Assembly: GCA_963754065.1 (NCBI GenBank)
Contig: CAVWFH010000004.1
Span: 124,001 to 188,000, forward strand
DNA from: JALORV01 sp963754065
GTDB lineage: Bacteria > Pseudomonadota > Gammaproteobacteria > Burkholderiales > Burkholderiaceae_F
Direction: 5' to 3'
DNA: 64,000 nucleotides
The notes below the pieces were generated by a model. It had not been told where the DNA came from. It ran no database searches and saw only the letters and a program-made list of their open reading frames with translations. Below, in pieces: positions 41,428 through 51,004 of this stretch. Both the position numbers and the translations under genes were made by a program. How positions within the stretch are numbered: position 1 is the first letter of the stretch; every line of letters starts with the position of its first letter.

Positions 41428-42809
41428 ATCGCAACTCCATGCAGATCGTGCGCATCCGCCGACGTGATCCTCACGTCGACAAAATCTCCAACGGCCAGCT
41501 TGCGGCGCCCTGCCTTGACGAAGACGACGCCGTCGATCTCCGGCGCATCGGCCGCGGACCGTCCCAGTGCGACGGTCGGGCCGACCTCGTCGAGCAGCAC
41601 GCGCTGGCGCGTGCCGACCCTGCGCTGAAGCCGTCGGGCCGAAATTTCTTCCTGCACCTGCATGAAGCGGGCACGGCGTTCCTCGCGCACCTCGTCCGGA
41701 AGCTGGCCGTCGAGCGCATTGGCAGCGGCGCCTTCCACCGGCGAGTAGGCAAAGCAGCCGACCCGATCGAGTTCGGCTTCGCGCAAGAACTCGAGCAGGT
41801 GATCGAACTCCGCTTCTGTCTCGCCCGGGAAACCGGCGATGAAGGTGGAGCGGATCGTGAGGTCCGGGCAGATCGCGCGCCAGGCGCGGATGCGCTCGAT
41901 GTTCTTCTCGCCGGACGCCGGCCGCTTCATCGCCTTCAAAACACGCGGATGCGAGTGCTGAAAAGGCACATCGAGGTAAGGCAGCACCTTGCCCTCGCTC
42001 ATCAATGGAATGATCTCGTCGACATGCGGATACGGATAGACATAGTGCAGCCGCACCCAAACGCCGAGCTCTGCCAATGCCGTCACCAGCTCGGTCATCC
42101 TGGTCTTCACTGCGCGTCCGCCGACGAAGTCGAGCTTGTAGCGGACATCGACGCCGTAGGCACTGGTGTCCTGCGAGATGACGAGGATCTCGCGCACACC
42201 CTGCTTCACGAGGTTTTCGGCTTCGCGCACGACCTGGCCGATCGGCCGCGACACCAGGTCACCGCGCATCGACGGAATGATGCAGAAGCTGCAGCGATGG
42301 TTGCAGCCTTCGGAAATCTTGAGGTAAGCGTAGTGCCGCGGCGTCAACTTGATGCCGGCCGGCGGCACGAGATCGGTATAGGGGTCGTGCGGCTTTGGGA
42401 GGTGCCGGTGCACGTGGTCGAGCACCTCGCCCGCCGCATGGGGTCCGGTGACCGCGAGCACCTTCGGGTGCACTTTCGCAACCAGGTTCTCGCCGCCGTC
42501 ATTGCGCGCACCGAGACAGCCAGTGACGATCACCTTGCCGTTTTCGGCGAGCGCTTCGCCGATGGCGTCGAGCGACTCTTCCACGGCCGAGTCGATGAAG
42601 CCGCATGTGTTGACGATGACGAGGTCGGCGCCCTCGTAGGTCGGGCTGGTGGCGTAGCCCTCGGCGCGCAGCTGCGTCAGGATCAGTTCCGAGTCGACCA
42701 GCGCCTTCGGGCAGCCCAGAGACACGAAGCCCACCGACGGCGCGGTGGGCTCGGCAGTGCGTCGGGCAGCGGCCGGGCGTGGCCGCCCCGCGGACCTCGT
42801 GGCGGTCAT
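41424..42809 (-). CDS. rimO: RimO, ribosomal protein S12 methylthiotransferase
   Basis: This 461-residue radical-SAM enzyme methylthiolates an Asp of ribosomal protein S12. The N-terminal MTTase domain has VSLGCPKALVDSE and VNTCGFIDSAVEES. The radical-SAM cluster motif is SEGCNHRCSFCIIP, and a C-terminal TRAM domain follows. It lies 16 bases downstream of phaR on the same strand, an adjacency I recall from Burkholderiales. Confidence 0.95.
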   Translation of the reverse strand: MTATRSAGRPRPAAARRTAEPTAPSVGFVSLGCPKALVDSELILTQLRAEGYATSPTYEGADLVIVNTCGFIDSAVEESLDAIGEALAENGKVIVTGCLGARNDGGENLVAKVHPKVLAVTGPHAAGEVLDHVHRHLPKPHDPYTDLVPPAGIKLTPRHYAYLKISEGCNHRCSFCIIPSMRGDLVSRPIGQVVREAENLVKQGVREILVISQDTSAYGVDVRYKLDFVGGRAVKTRMTELVTALAELGVWVRLHYVYPYPHVDEIIPLMSEGKVLPYLDVPFQHSHPRVLKAMKRPASGEKNIERIRAWRAICPDLTIRSTFIAGFPGETEAEFDHLLEFLREAELDRVGCFAYSPVEGAAANALDGQLPDEVREERRARFMQVQEEISARRLQRRVGTRQRVLLDEVGPTVALGRSAADAPEIDGVVFVKAGRRKLAVGDFVDVRITSADAHDLHGVAI

Positions 42810-42825
42810 CGCTGCTTGCGGCTGT

Positions 42826-43365
42826 TTACTTCTTCTCGCCCGGGAAACCCGGGAAGCCCGTGAACATCGAACGCGCCTGGTTCTGCATGTTTTCCTGCAT
42901 TTGCACGAACAGGTTCTTCGATTGCTCGATGTAGTTCGACATCATCGACTGGATCATCGGCGACTGCATGTTGACGAACTGTGTCCACATCTCAGGCCCA
43001 ATCTTGTTCGTCTCGTAGAAGGCCTTACTTTGTTCCGACAGCTTGCCCTGAATGTCGATGAACGCCTGGATGTTCTTCTCCAGGTACGAGCCCATCATGC
43101 CCTGCATCGCATTGCCGTAGAAGCGGATGATCTGCGACAGCATCGTCGCGCTGAACATCGGCATGCCGCCGGCCTCTTCCTCCAGGATGATCTGCAAAAG
43201 GATCGGTCGGGTCAGGTCCTCCGCGCTCTTCGCGTCCACGACCTGGAAGTTCTCGTTGTCCAGCACCAGCTGCTTCACATCCGCCAGCGTGATGTAGGTG
43301 CTGGTCTGGGTGTCGTACAGACGTCGGTTCGGATACTTCTTTATCAGTCGAACAGGTGTTGCCAT
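42826..43365 (-). CDS. phaR: PhaR, polyhydroxyalkanoate synthesis repressor
   Basis: This is a 179-residue regulator that binds PHB granules and DNA to control phasin and PHB genes. The N-terminal PHB/PHA accumulation domain is clear (RLIKKYPNRRLYDTQTSTYI, VVDAKSAEDLTRPILLQII). The Met/Gln-rich C-terminal helices follow and it ends GFPGFPGEKK. It is separated from phaB by about 10 kb here, whereas in Cupriavidus phaR follows phaB directly. Confidence 0.93.
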   Translation of the reverse strand: MATPVRLIKKYPNRRLYDTQTSTYITLADVKQLVLDNENFQVVDAKSAEDLTRPILLQIILEEEAGGMPMFSATMLSQIIRFYGNAMQGMMGSYLEKNIQAFIDIQGKLSEQSKAFYETNKIGPEMWTQFVNMQSPMIQSMMSNYIEQSKNLFVQMQENMQNQARSMFTGFPGFPGEKK

Positions 43366-43570
43366 TGATGGTCCTCAATTGTCTTCGCGCAGTGCGTGCG
43401 CGTCGGCCCGTCGTTGCGGGCGTCTCCCTTGCGTGTCGCGCGATTCTAGCGAATTTGACGCAGCGCAGCGGACGACGGCTCCGGATCGAAATGGGTAGTC
43501 CGGGCACAGTCGTCTCTGCCAGAATCGAGCGGTTGCACTAACACTGGTTTTCGGCCGCATTCAAGGAGAC

Positions 43571-44929
43571 ATGATGGTTCGCCGCACGTTCCCCACCCGG
43601 TTCTTCACCCGATCAATCGCCGGACTCGCGTTGGCGCTGGCATCGAGCGCCGTCCTTGCCGGCACCGTGACGGTCATTACATCGTTCCCCAAGGAACTGA
43701 CCGCGGCGTACAAGGCCGCCTTCGAGAAGGCCAATCCGGACATCAAGCTCGAAATCCTGAACAAGAGCACCGTCGCTGGCATTGCGTTCGTGCGCGAGAC
43801 GGCCGCCGGCCAGCGCCCCGACGTATTCTGGGCCTCGGCCCCGGACGCATTTGAGGTACTCAAGCGCGACAAGCTGCTCGTCGCCGCGACCGACATCGAC
43901 AACAAGGCGATTCCCGCCAAGATCGGAAACTATCCGATCAATGACCCGCAGGGCTACTACAAGGGCCAGGCGCTGGCCGGCTACGGGATCATGTACAACA
44001 CGCGCTACCTCAAGGCGAACAAGCTGGTCGCGCCGAAGGAATGGACCGACCTGCTCGCTCCGCAGTGGCACGGGCACGTCGCGATGACCGCGCCGTCGCG
44101 CTCGGGCACGATGCACCTGACGGTCGAGACCATCCTGCAGGGCGAAGGCTGGGACAAGGGCTGGAGCCAGATCCTGCAGATGGCCGGCAACAGCGCGCAG
44201 GTCACCGAGCGCAGTTTCGGCGTGCCCGACGGCATCAACAACGGACAGTTCGGAGCCGGCCCGGTCATCGACTTCTTCGGCCTCGCCGGCAAGAACTCGG
44301 GCTTCCCGGTCGACTTCGTGTATCCGTCGGTCACCTCGATCGTTCCCGCCAATATCGCGCTGATCAGCGGCGGCAAGAACACCGCAGAGGCGAAGAAGTT
44401 CGTGCAGTTCGCGCTGAGCCAGCCGGGACAGGAGCTGCTGCTGATGCCGGCGATCTCCCGCCTGCCGGTGCTGCCCTACGCCACGCTGGGCGCGAAGGTC
44501 CCTGCCGGCTACCCGGATCCGCAGGCCATCGTCAAGCGTGCCAAGGTCAACTTCAATGCCGATCTTTCCGAAGACCGGTATTCGCTGGTGCACTCGCTCT
44601 TCGACCAGACGATCACGTTCCGCCTGAAGGAACTGCAGGCGGCGACCAAGGCGATCCAGGGGGCCGAAGCGAAGCTAGCGGCCAGCGGCAAGCCGAACGC
44701 GCAGGCGACCGACCTGATCCGGCAGGCGCGTGAACTGGCGTTCTCGCCGATCGTCTCCGCCTCGCTCGCTGCGCAACCCGAGTTCCTGAAGGTCTTTGCG
44801 TCGAACAAGAAGGAAGTCGCGGTTTCAAAACAGATCACGGGCCTGGAGGAAAGCTGGAACCGCAAGGCACGCGAGAACTACACCAGGGCGGCCGAGCTCG
44901 CACAGCAAGCAGCCGCGCTGATCAAGTAA
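43571..44929 (+). CDS. Fbp-type ABC transporter substrate-binding protein
   Basis: This is a 452-residue periplasmic binding protein with a signal peptide (SIAGLALALASSAVLA). The mature N-terminus VTVITSFPKELTAAYKAAFE and the segment GYGIMYNTRYL are typical of the FbpA/AfuA/aminoethylphosphonate class. Ferric-binding members carry a Tyr pair; the comparable region here reads GPVIDFFGLAG, so iron as substrate is uncertain. An additional helical C-terminal part of about 100 residues makes it longer than FbpA (about 330). It is the first gene of a three-gene importer. Confidence 0.82.
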   Translation: MMVRRTFPTRFFTRSIAGLALALASSAVLAGTVTVITSFPKELTAAYKAAFEKANPDIKLEILNKSTVAGIAFVRETAAGQRPDVFWASAPDAFEVLKRDKLLVAATDIDNKAIPAKIGNYPINDPQGYYKGQALAGYGIMYNTRYLKANKLVAPKEWTDLLAPQWHGHVAMTAPSRSGTMHLTVETILQGEGWDKGWSQILQMAGNSAQVTERSFGVPDGINNGQFGAGPVIDFFGLAGKNSGFPVDFVYPSVTSIVPANIALISGGKNTAEAKKFVQFALSQPGQELLLMPAISRLPVLPYATLGAKVPAGYPDPQAIVKRAKVNFNADLSEDRYSLVHSLFDQTITFRLKELQAATKAIQGAEAKLAASGKPNAQATDLIRQARELAFSPIVSASLAAQPEFLKVFASNKKEVAVSKQITGLEESWNRKARENYTRAAELAQQAAALIK

Positions 44930-44945
44930 CCGCGCTCCGCGCATC

Positions 44946-46682
44946 ATGGCGGCCACGCCCGGCACGCTCGCCGTGCCGCGCCCCAGTCTGGCCGATCGGC
45001 TGCAGCGCCACTATGGCGCTTCGTGGCGGTCGCTGCTGGTCATGGCGGCGATCGCCGTCTTTCTGCTCGGACTGCTGATCGTTCCGGTCGGTACCGTCTT
45101 CGTCACCGCGTTCCGCGATGGCGACGGCAGCTTCACGTTCGGCCACTTCGCGACGTTTTTCTCGACCGGGCTGATGCGCGAGTCGTTCTTCAACTCGCTC
45201 TTCGTCGCGTCGGTCAGCGTGGTGGTGGCCTCGTTGATCGCGGTGCCGCTGGCGTACCTGACCGTACGCTTCGAGTTTCGCGGCGCGGTCCTGATCCAGA
45301 CGCTCGGAATACTGCCGCTGATCATGCCTCCCTTCGTCGGCGCCGTGGCCATGCAGCTGGTGTTTGGTCGGTCGGGGTCGGTGAATCTCCTGCTTGAAGA
45401 CCACTTCGGCTTCTCGATCCCGATCATGCAGGGGCTCACCGGCGTGATCTTCGTTGAAAGCCTGCACTACTTTCCATTCATCCTGATGAACCTGATCGTG
45501 GCGCTGCGCGCGATCGACGGCGCGATGGAGGAAGCCGCGCTCAACCTAGGGGCGCGCGGCTGGCGACTGTTCCGGCGCGTCGTCTTTCCCCTGGCGATGC
45601 CCGGATATCTCGCCGGCGCGGCACTGGTGTTCGTCAAGGTCTTCGATGACCTCGGCACGCCGCTGGTCCTCGGGCAGACCAACCTGCTCGCACCGCAGGC
45701 CTACCTGCGCATCACGCAGGTCGGGCTCGAAGACCCGCTGGGTTACGTGATCAGCGTGATCATGATTGCGTTTTCGATCCTGGCGCTGTGGCTGTCTGTC
45801 CGGGTGATGAAAGGCAAGGACTACTCGACGCTGCAGAAAGGTGGCGCCGGCATCGCCCGGCGGCGACTGAACCCGTGGGAATCGGCGCTTGCCTACGGCG
45901 CGATCCTGCTGGTGCTGCTGGTCGTGCTGAGTCCGCACCTCGGACTGCTGGTGCTGTCGTTCGCCAAGGTGTGGAGCTACTCCGCGCTGCCCGATGCATG
46001 GACCCTGGCCAACTACTCCACCGTGTTTGAGGACTCGAGCGGGATGATCCGCAACACGCTGCTGTACTGCGGCCTGGCGGCGCTGATCGACGTCGTCATC
46101 GGCACCGCCATTGCCTATCTGATCCTGCGTACGCGCATCCCCGGACGCCAGTGGCTCGACTTCGCGGCGAGTGCGGCCATCGCTGTGCCCGGCATCGTGC
46201 TGGCGATCGGCTACCTTCGGACCTTCCAGGGCGTGGAGTTCGGCGGCGTGCAGGTGACGCAGGTCTGGGTGCTGATCATGCTCGCCTACGCGGTGAGGCG
46301 ACTGCCGTACGCGCTGCGTTCATGCATGGCGGCCCTGCAGCAGATCAACGTCAGCCTCGAAGAAGCAGCCGAGATGCTCGGCGCCAGCCAGTGGCGCACC
46401 GTACGGCGCATCGTCATCCCGCTGATGGCCGGCGGCATACTCGCGGGGTTCGTGTCGAGCTTCATCACGGCCGCCGTCGAGTTGTCGGCGACGATCCTGC
46501 TGGTGGTGAAGGAATCGCAGGCACCGATGAGCTACGGCATTTACCTCTACATGCAATCCGTATCGGGACGCGGGCCCGGCGCCGCGCTCGGCGTGTTGCT
46601 CGTCCTGACCGTGGCCATCGGCACGTACCTTTCGCACCTGCTGGTGGAACGGTCGCAGCGAACCCTGGAGTCGAGACGATGA
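44946..46682 (+). CDS. ABC transporter permease, Fbp/AfuB-type, two-domain
   Basis: This is a 578-residue inner-membrane permease with two fused sets of about six transmembrane helices. Each set has an EAA-type coupling loop (MEEAALNLGARGWRLFRRVV and LEEAAEMLGASQWRTVRRIV). The fused layout is typical of the ferric/phosphonate importer class. It follows the binding-protein gene by 16 bases and overlaps the ATPase start as ATGA. Confidence 0.9.
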   Translation: MAATPGTLAVPRPSLADRLQRHYGASWRSLLVMAAIAVFLLGLLIVPVGTVFVTAFRDGDGSFTFGHFATFFSTGLMRESFFNSLFVASVSVVVASLIAVPLAYLTVRFEFRGAVLIQTLGILPLIMPPFVGAVAMQLVFGRSGSVNLLLEDHFGFSIPIMQGLTGVIFVESLHYFPFILMNLIVALRAIDGAMEEAALNLGARGWRLFRRVVFPLAMPGYLAGAALVFVKVFDDLGTPLVLGQTNLLAPQAYLRITQVGLEDPLGYVISVIMIAFSILALWLSVRVMKGKDYSTLQKGGAGIARRRLNPWESALAYGAILLVLLVVLSPHLGLLVLSFAKVWSYSALPDAWTLANYSTVFEDSSGMIRNTLLYCGLAALIDVVIGTAIAYLILRTRIPGRQWLDFAASAAIAVPGIVLAIGYLRTFQGVEFGGVQVTQVWVLIMLAYAVRRLPYALRSCMAALQQINVSLEEAAEMLGASQWRTVRRIVIPLMAGGILAGFVSSFITAAVELSATILLVVKESQAPMSYGIYLYMQSVSGRGPGAALGVLLVLTVAIGTYLSHLLVERSQRTLESRR

Positions 46683-47728
46683 GAGCTGTCGCGGTCGAGT
46701 GCATCGGCATCGGGCTGGCCTACGGTACCAATCAGGTGCTGCAGGACATCACGCTCAACATCGAGCCCGGCGAGTTCTTTGCACTGCTTGGACCGTCGGG
46801 CTCGGGAAAGTCGACGCTGCTGCGACTGGTTGCCGGGTTCAACCAACACAACCGCGGCCGGCTTCTGGTCGATGGCCGCGACATCACCGGCGTTCCGCCG
46901 CATGCGCGCAATATCGGCATGGTCTTTCAAAGCTACGCGCTGTGGCCCCACTTGACCGTATACGACAACGTCGCCTTTGGACTCGTCGAACGGCGCGTCG
47001 CGCGGGAAGAAATCCGCCGCCGCGTCGGCGAGACGCTCGCGCTGGTCGGGCTGGCCGACTATGCCAGGCGCCGGCCGAACCAGCTCTCGGGCGGTCAGCA
47101 GCAACGTGTCGCGCTGGCGCGCACCATCGTCATCGAGCCGCAGGTTCTGTTGCTGGACGAGCCGCTGTCGAACCTCGACAAGAAGCTGCGCGAGCAGATG
47201 CGCCTCGAACTCAAGCGCCTGCAACGCGCACTCGGCATCACGACGATCTTCGTCACGCACGACCAGGAAGAGGCGATGACCACGGCGGACCGCATGGCCG
47301 TGCTCGAGGCCGGCGTGCTGCAGCAGGTCGGCACGCCGCGCGAACTTTTCGATACTCCCGCGAACCGGTTCGTTGCCGAGTTCGTTGGCAGCACCAACCT
47401 GCTGGCTGGACGCAGCGATACCGCGCGCGGTGTGTTCATTGCCGATGGACTGGGCGAGTTTCCTTTGACCGGCCGTGTGGCCGGTACGGCGATCTCCGTG
47501 CGGCCGCATGCCATCGAAATTGCGCAGGCGCGCGACAGCAACCACATCTGGTTTGACGGGGCCGTGGAGGAAAGCGAGTTCCTCGGCGAGTTCACGCGCT
47601 ATGGCGTGCGTGTCGGGCCAACCCTGCTGACCGCCGACGCTCCGCACCTGTCGGCCACACCAATTTACTCGCCCGGCATGCACGTCCAGATCGGAATCGA
47701 CCCGGACGAAGTCCGGTTGCTCGACTGA
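46679..47728 (+). CDS. ABC transporter ATP-binding protein, Fbp/Pot-type
   Basis: This is a 349-residue ATPase with Walker A LGPSGSGKST, signature LSGGQQQRVALAR, Walker B VLLLDEPLSNLD and switch His in FVTHDQEEAMT. A C-terminal TOBE domain follows (about 240-345). It powers the permease encoded immediately upstream. The start is the ATG at 46679 that overlaps the permease stop; the open frame before it is a shadow of the permease gene. Confidence 0.92.
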   Translation: MRAVAVECIGIGLAYGTNQVLQDITLNIEPGEFFALLGPSGSGKSTLLRLVAGFNQHNRGRLLVDGRDITGVPPHARNIGMVFQSYALWPHLTVYDNVAFGLVERRVAREEIRRRVGETLALVGLADYARRRPNQLSGGQQQRVALARTIVIEPQVLLLDEPLSNLDKKLREQMRLELKRLQRALGITTIFVTHDQEEAMTTADRMAVLEAGVLQQVGTPRELFDTPANRFVAEFVGSTNLLAGRSDTARGVFIADGLGEFPLTGRVAGTAISVRPHAIEIAQARDSNHIWFDGAVEESEFLGEFTRYGVRVGPTLLTADAPHLSATPIYSPGMHVQIGIDPDEVRLLD

Positions 47729-47786
47729 ACGGACGGCCCCTGGGCGCGGCACGCACCGGTCGCGTCAGGTTCTGCAGCCTGGTTGA

Positions 47787-49697
47787 CTAGCTCCGCCGGT
47801 CCTGATCCGCGTACTGACGCGTATCCAGCGTGGCGGGGGCGCTCGGCTCCTCGGCGCGTTCAGCGCGCCGCTTCAAAGCGACGTTCATTGCATTGAATGC
47901 GGGCTCGATGATCTGCTGCAGGCGCCGCTGCACCATCGGGACGACGGCGCCGCGGTACTGCCCGCCATTGTGGAGTCGAATGCCGCCGGCGGGCAGCGAT
48001 TCGATCGCGAAGCGGTGCTCCGCGGAGTACAGGCCGGGAACGGTCCAGCTCTTGAACCAGCGCAATTCACGGGGCTCGCGCACATGGGTCAGCGTCGCGC
48101 GAAAGGTCGAGCTGCCGAAGGCGACGACATCCTGGGTGATCTCGATCGAGTTTCCAACCTGCGCCTGACCTTGAATGGCCCGTACGAAAGGATTCCAGCG
48201 GCGGTAGGAACCAAAGTCGGTGAGGATGCCCCAGACCAGCGACGCCGAGGCGCCGATATCGATTTGCGTGCGGATTTCGAGCATCGGCCAGTATGCGGTC
48301 CGGCCAATCGCTCGATCCCTTGAAATCGGCCTACGGATCGTTACCGACGCGAACGCGGGGTGCGCGCAGCTGACCCAACCGACCGACGGTTGCTCGCGCG
48401 ACGTCGGTTGGACCCTCATATCGGGTTTCACTGCCGAAGCGTCGACTTCACCGATGCGTTCCGCTGCGGGTTCGGCGGCTCTGGGCGGCGTCTCCTCGTG
48501 ATCGCAGGCCGGCGCGAAGCCAGGTCTCGGCCGGTCGGCGCCATGCTGGTCCGTCAAGGAATCGAGAAATGCAAGCAGGTCGTCGAACTCGGCATCGGTC
48601 AGCTTCAACGGACGCAGCAGGTTTTCGCCATCGGCGTGCAGACGTTCCTCGTCGAGGTCGGAGTAGTGCCTGAGCACATCCCGCAGACTGTCCAGACTGC
48701 CGTTGTGCATGTACGGCGCCGTCACTGCCACGTTCCGCAGCGATGGCGTGCGGAACTCGCCCCAGTTGCGCGGAGCAAGCACGACGTTCCTGATCGGCAT
48801 AGCGTTGGTGCGCGTCGTGTCATCGTTGAACGTCGACAACAGGTTGTACGCGCTGACCTTCACGGCTTCGATACCTTCGAAGCGCCCACCATCGGCCCGG
48901 CCGCGACCGATGAAGTGTCCGATGCCGGTTGCATGGAACTCGCCATTGCTGAAGTTCGGTCCGTTATGGCACAGCACGCAGTTGCCGCGGCCGATGAACA
49001 GTTGAAGGCCGCGCTCCGCAGAGCGCGGGTAGCTGGCCGCCGCCGCCAGGTCGCCCCGGGCAAGCGCGTCTCGATAGTCGTCGAACGGCGTGCGTCCGGT
49101 GATCAGTGTCTCCTGAAAGGCGGCCAGGGCCTTGCTGGTGTTGACCAGAACGGTCACGTCATCGTCACGCGCGTCGTCCGCGGAATGACCGAATGCGCGC
49201 CGGTACCAGCAGGCAAGCTCCGGGTCGCGCACATAGAGGTGTCGAATGTGCGCAGGCGTGGAATCGATCTCGCGCTCGTCGAGAATCGGCCGCAAACTGG
49301 CCATCCACAGACTGTCGCTGGCGCCGCTCCATCCGTACCAGCGCGCCAGCCGGAGGTTCGCCAGCATGGGCGTGTTGCGATCGACGTCAGCCAGCCCGTG
49401 CGCCCGCGCCTTGCCGTCGCCCCAGGCGCGATCGGGCTGATGGCATGTCACGCAGGTGATGTAGCCGACGCGGGACAGGCGCGCGTCAAAGAAGAGCCGG
49501 CTCCCGAGTGCCACGGCCGCCGTAGTGCCCGACACGCGATTGCCCGGATCCTTCGCTGCCTCGGGCGGCCACGGCCCGAACGACAGCACGCGCTCGGTCT
49601 CCTGAGGCGAAAGGTTCGACTGCGCGATCGTCGTCGGGGCCGCTGAGAACATCAAGGCGCCGAGGAGTAGCGGCAATGCAAGGTATCGAGGCCGCAT
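47787..49697 (-). CDS. MauG/cytochrome c peroxidase-like diheme protein joined to an SRPBCC domain
   Basis: The single open frame encodes 636 residues. A signal peptide (YLALPLLLGALMFSAAPTTI) leads into a diheme peroxidase domain with CVTCH (82-86) and CVLCH (240-244), plus RTPSLRNVAVTAPYMHNGSL. It ends near residue 400. About 70 residues of low-quality linker follow, then an SRPBCC fold from residue 472 (MLEIRTQIDIGASASLVWGI). Either it is a genuine fusion, or two genes run together after loss of a stop; an ATG at 48284 could start the second as a 165-residue protein. The first domain should be periplasmic. Confidence 0.8.
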   Translation of the reverse strand: MRPRYLALPLLLGALMFSAAPTTIAQSNLSPQETERVLSFGPWPPEAAKDPGNRVSGTTAAVALGSRLFFDARLSRVGYITCVTCHQPDRAWGDGKARAHGLADVDRNTPMLANLRLARWYGWSGASDSLWMASLRPILDEREIDSTPAHIRHLYVRDPELACWYRRAFGHSADDARDDDVTVLVNTSKALAAFQETLITGRTPFDDYRDALARGDLAAAASYPRSAERGLQLFIGRGNCVLCHNGPNFSNGEFHATGIGHFIGRGRADGGRFEGIEAVKVSAYNLLSTFNDDTTRTNAMPIRNVVLAPRNWGEFRTPSLRNVAVTAPYMHNGSLDSLRDVLRHYSDLDEERLHADGENLLRPLKLTDAEFDDLLAFLDSLTDQHGADRPRPGFAPACDHEETPPRAAEPAAERIGEVDASAVKPDMRVQPTSREQPSVGWVSCAHPAFASVTIRRPISRDRAIGRTAYWPMLEIRTQIDIGASASLVWGILTDFGSYRRWNPFVRAIQGQAQVGNSIEITQDVVAFGSSTFRATLTHVREPRELRWFKSWTVPGLYSAEHRFAIESLPAGGIRLHNGGQYRGAVVPMVQRRLQQIIEPAFNAMNVALKRRAERAEEPSAPATLDTRQYADQDRRS

Positions 49698-49714
49698 GTC
49701 CAGCTCTGCCCGAG

Positions 49715-50131
49715 CTACTTCAGTTCGACGGCCGAACGGAGCATTTCGCGTGTGCCGTCGCCTGCAAGTTCAAACGTGAATTCCCAGTGCCCCGGCATAT
49801 GCAGCAGCAACCCGTTCGCCCGAAATAGTCCCTCTGATTCGGACGTCACGGTCGGCGCATAGTTCATGCCGTGTTGATGCGCCGGCATGGTGGCGTCCAC
49901 CTTGACCCCGGACACCCGCTGACCTCGTCGTTCGCACGCACTGAAAACGACCGTGAAGAACTCACCCAGCCGCACCGGAGCTGGTTCTACCCGCCAGTCG
50001 ACAACAAAGCGGCGGCCCGCAATTCGTACGGCGTCCGCGCCTATTGGAGTCGGCTCGCAGGCGATCGCGAGCCCGTTCGCGCTGGACAATGCGGTGATGA
50101 GTAAAGCAGCCCGACTCCCGCGCGTCGTCAT
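49715..50131 (-). CDS. Exported YtkA/FixH-like protein
   Basis: This is a 138-residue protein with an N-terminal hydrophobic signal region (AALLITALSSANGLAI). The core has an Ig-like YtkA/FixH pattern: LGEFFTVVFSACERRG, VDATMPAHQHGMNYAPTV and LLLHMPGHWEFTFEL. His/Met residues suggest copper or other metal handling, as inferred for related proteins. It begins inside the stop of the amidohydrolase gene (ATGA) and is followed after 17 bases by the MauG-like gene, so the three form an operon. Confidence 0.75.
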   Translation of the reverse strand: MTTRGSRAALLITALSSANGLAIACEPTPIGADAVRIAGRRFVVDWRVEPAPVRLGEFFTVVFSACERRGQRVSGVKVDATMPAHQHGMNYAPTVTSESEGLFRANGLLLHMPGHWEFTFELAGDGTREMLRSAVELK

Positions 50132-50968
50132 TTGCCCAGGGAGTCTGCAAACAGCGCCTCGCCGTTCCGGAACGCGATCCGCTCTGCAACATCGGGCGGC
50201 AGGTCTGACAGCCAGGCACGCGACCAGCGCGCATGCTCGACGATGAACGGCCAACGCTCGGGCGTGAACGTGTCGGTGCCCACCATGAATCGGTCGGGAA
50301 ACTCGAGCATCAGCTCCCGCCAGTCGGGATCGAGCTTCCCGTTCGCGCCGTGTTCGCTGCGAAACGCCAGGTCACACCACAGGTTGCGATGCTTCTTCAG
50401 CATCGCGCGGATATCTGCGGGCGCAACGAAGCCGGCATGCGCCCAGAGGATGCGCGCCTGGGGCCACTGGGCAGAACTGCCGTTCGATCGCGTCGGCATC
50501 CGAGTGCGAATGCAGCACCAGACCGTGCTTGCGGGCGAGTTCGATCATGCGCCGCGGTACTGCCAGGTCGACGTCGGCGCCGTAGATATGGAACTCGCCG
50601 ATGGCCACATAGCGATACTTCGCCAGCCGCTCCTCGAGATAATTGATCACGGTCGGATCGCGCACCCAGGTGGCTATCTCGCCACGACGACGGTAGGGAC
50701 GCAGCGACGGCAGGAAGACCTCAGGCGCCAACGCGACCAGTCGTTGCTGACCGTCGTCATCGGAGCTTGAAACGAGGGCACGCTTGACGCCGGCCTTTCG
50801 CACGAGTTCGAGGGCGACCTCGGGCGGCAGCATCTCCCAGGCGTCATGGCTGTAGTGCACGTGGGCATCGAAGATCGGCAGTGGGTCCGCCGCTTCCGCG
50901 GCGGCAGGCATCGAAAGACACGCGACCGCTGTCGCAGCCATCGCCACAGTGAAGAGTGGTCTTGTCAT
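50128..50968 (-). pseudogene. Exported amidohydrolase family protein with one-base frameshift
   Basis: The N-terminal part has a signal peptide (VAMAATAVACLSMPAAAEA) and the metal site IFDAHVHYSHDAW of the amidohydrolase superfamily, continuing to GLVLHSHSDADAIERQF. The continuation AQWPQARILWAHAGFVAPAD to the end (FMVGTDTFTPERW) is in another frame. Dropping one base around 50473 joins them as ERQF-AQWPQ. The length of 841 bases is one above a multiple of three. The catalytic His and Asp motifs survive, so a sequence error is plausible. It is coupled to the YtkA-like gene. Confidence 0.75.
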
Positions 50969-51004
50969 CGGGCCTCCGGATGCGATGCTCGGCTGGACAA
51001 GGCG

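Noticed and set aside
41439..42863. 474-codon plus-strand ORF opposite rimO
   Set aside because: It is a shadow of rimO; composition is atypical and no family is recognisable.
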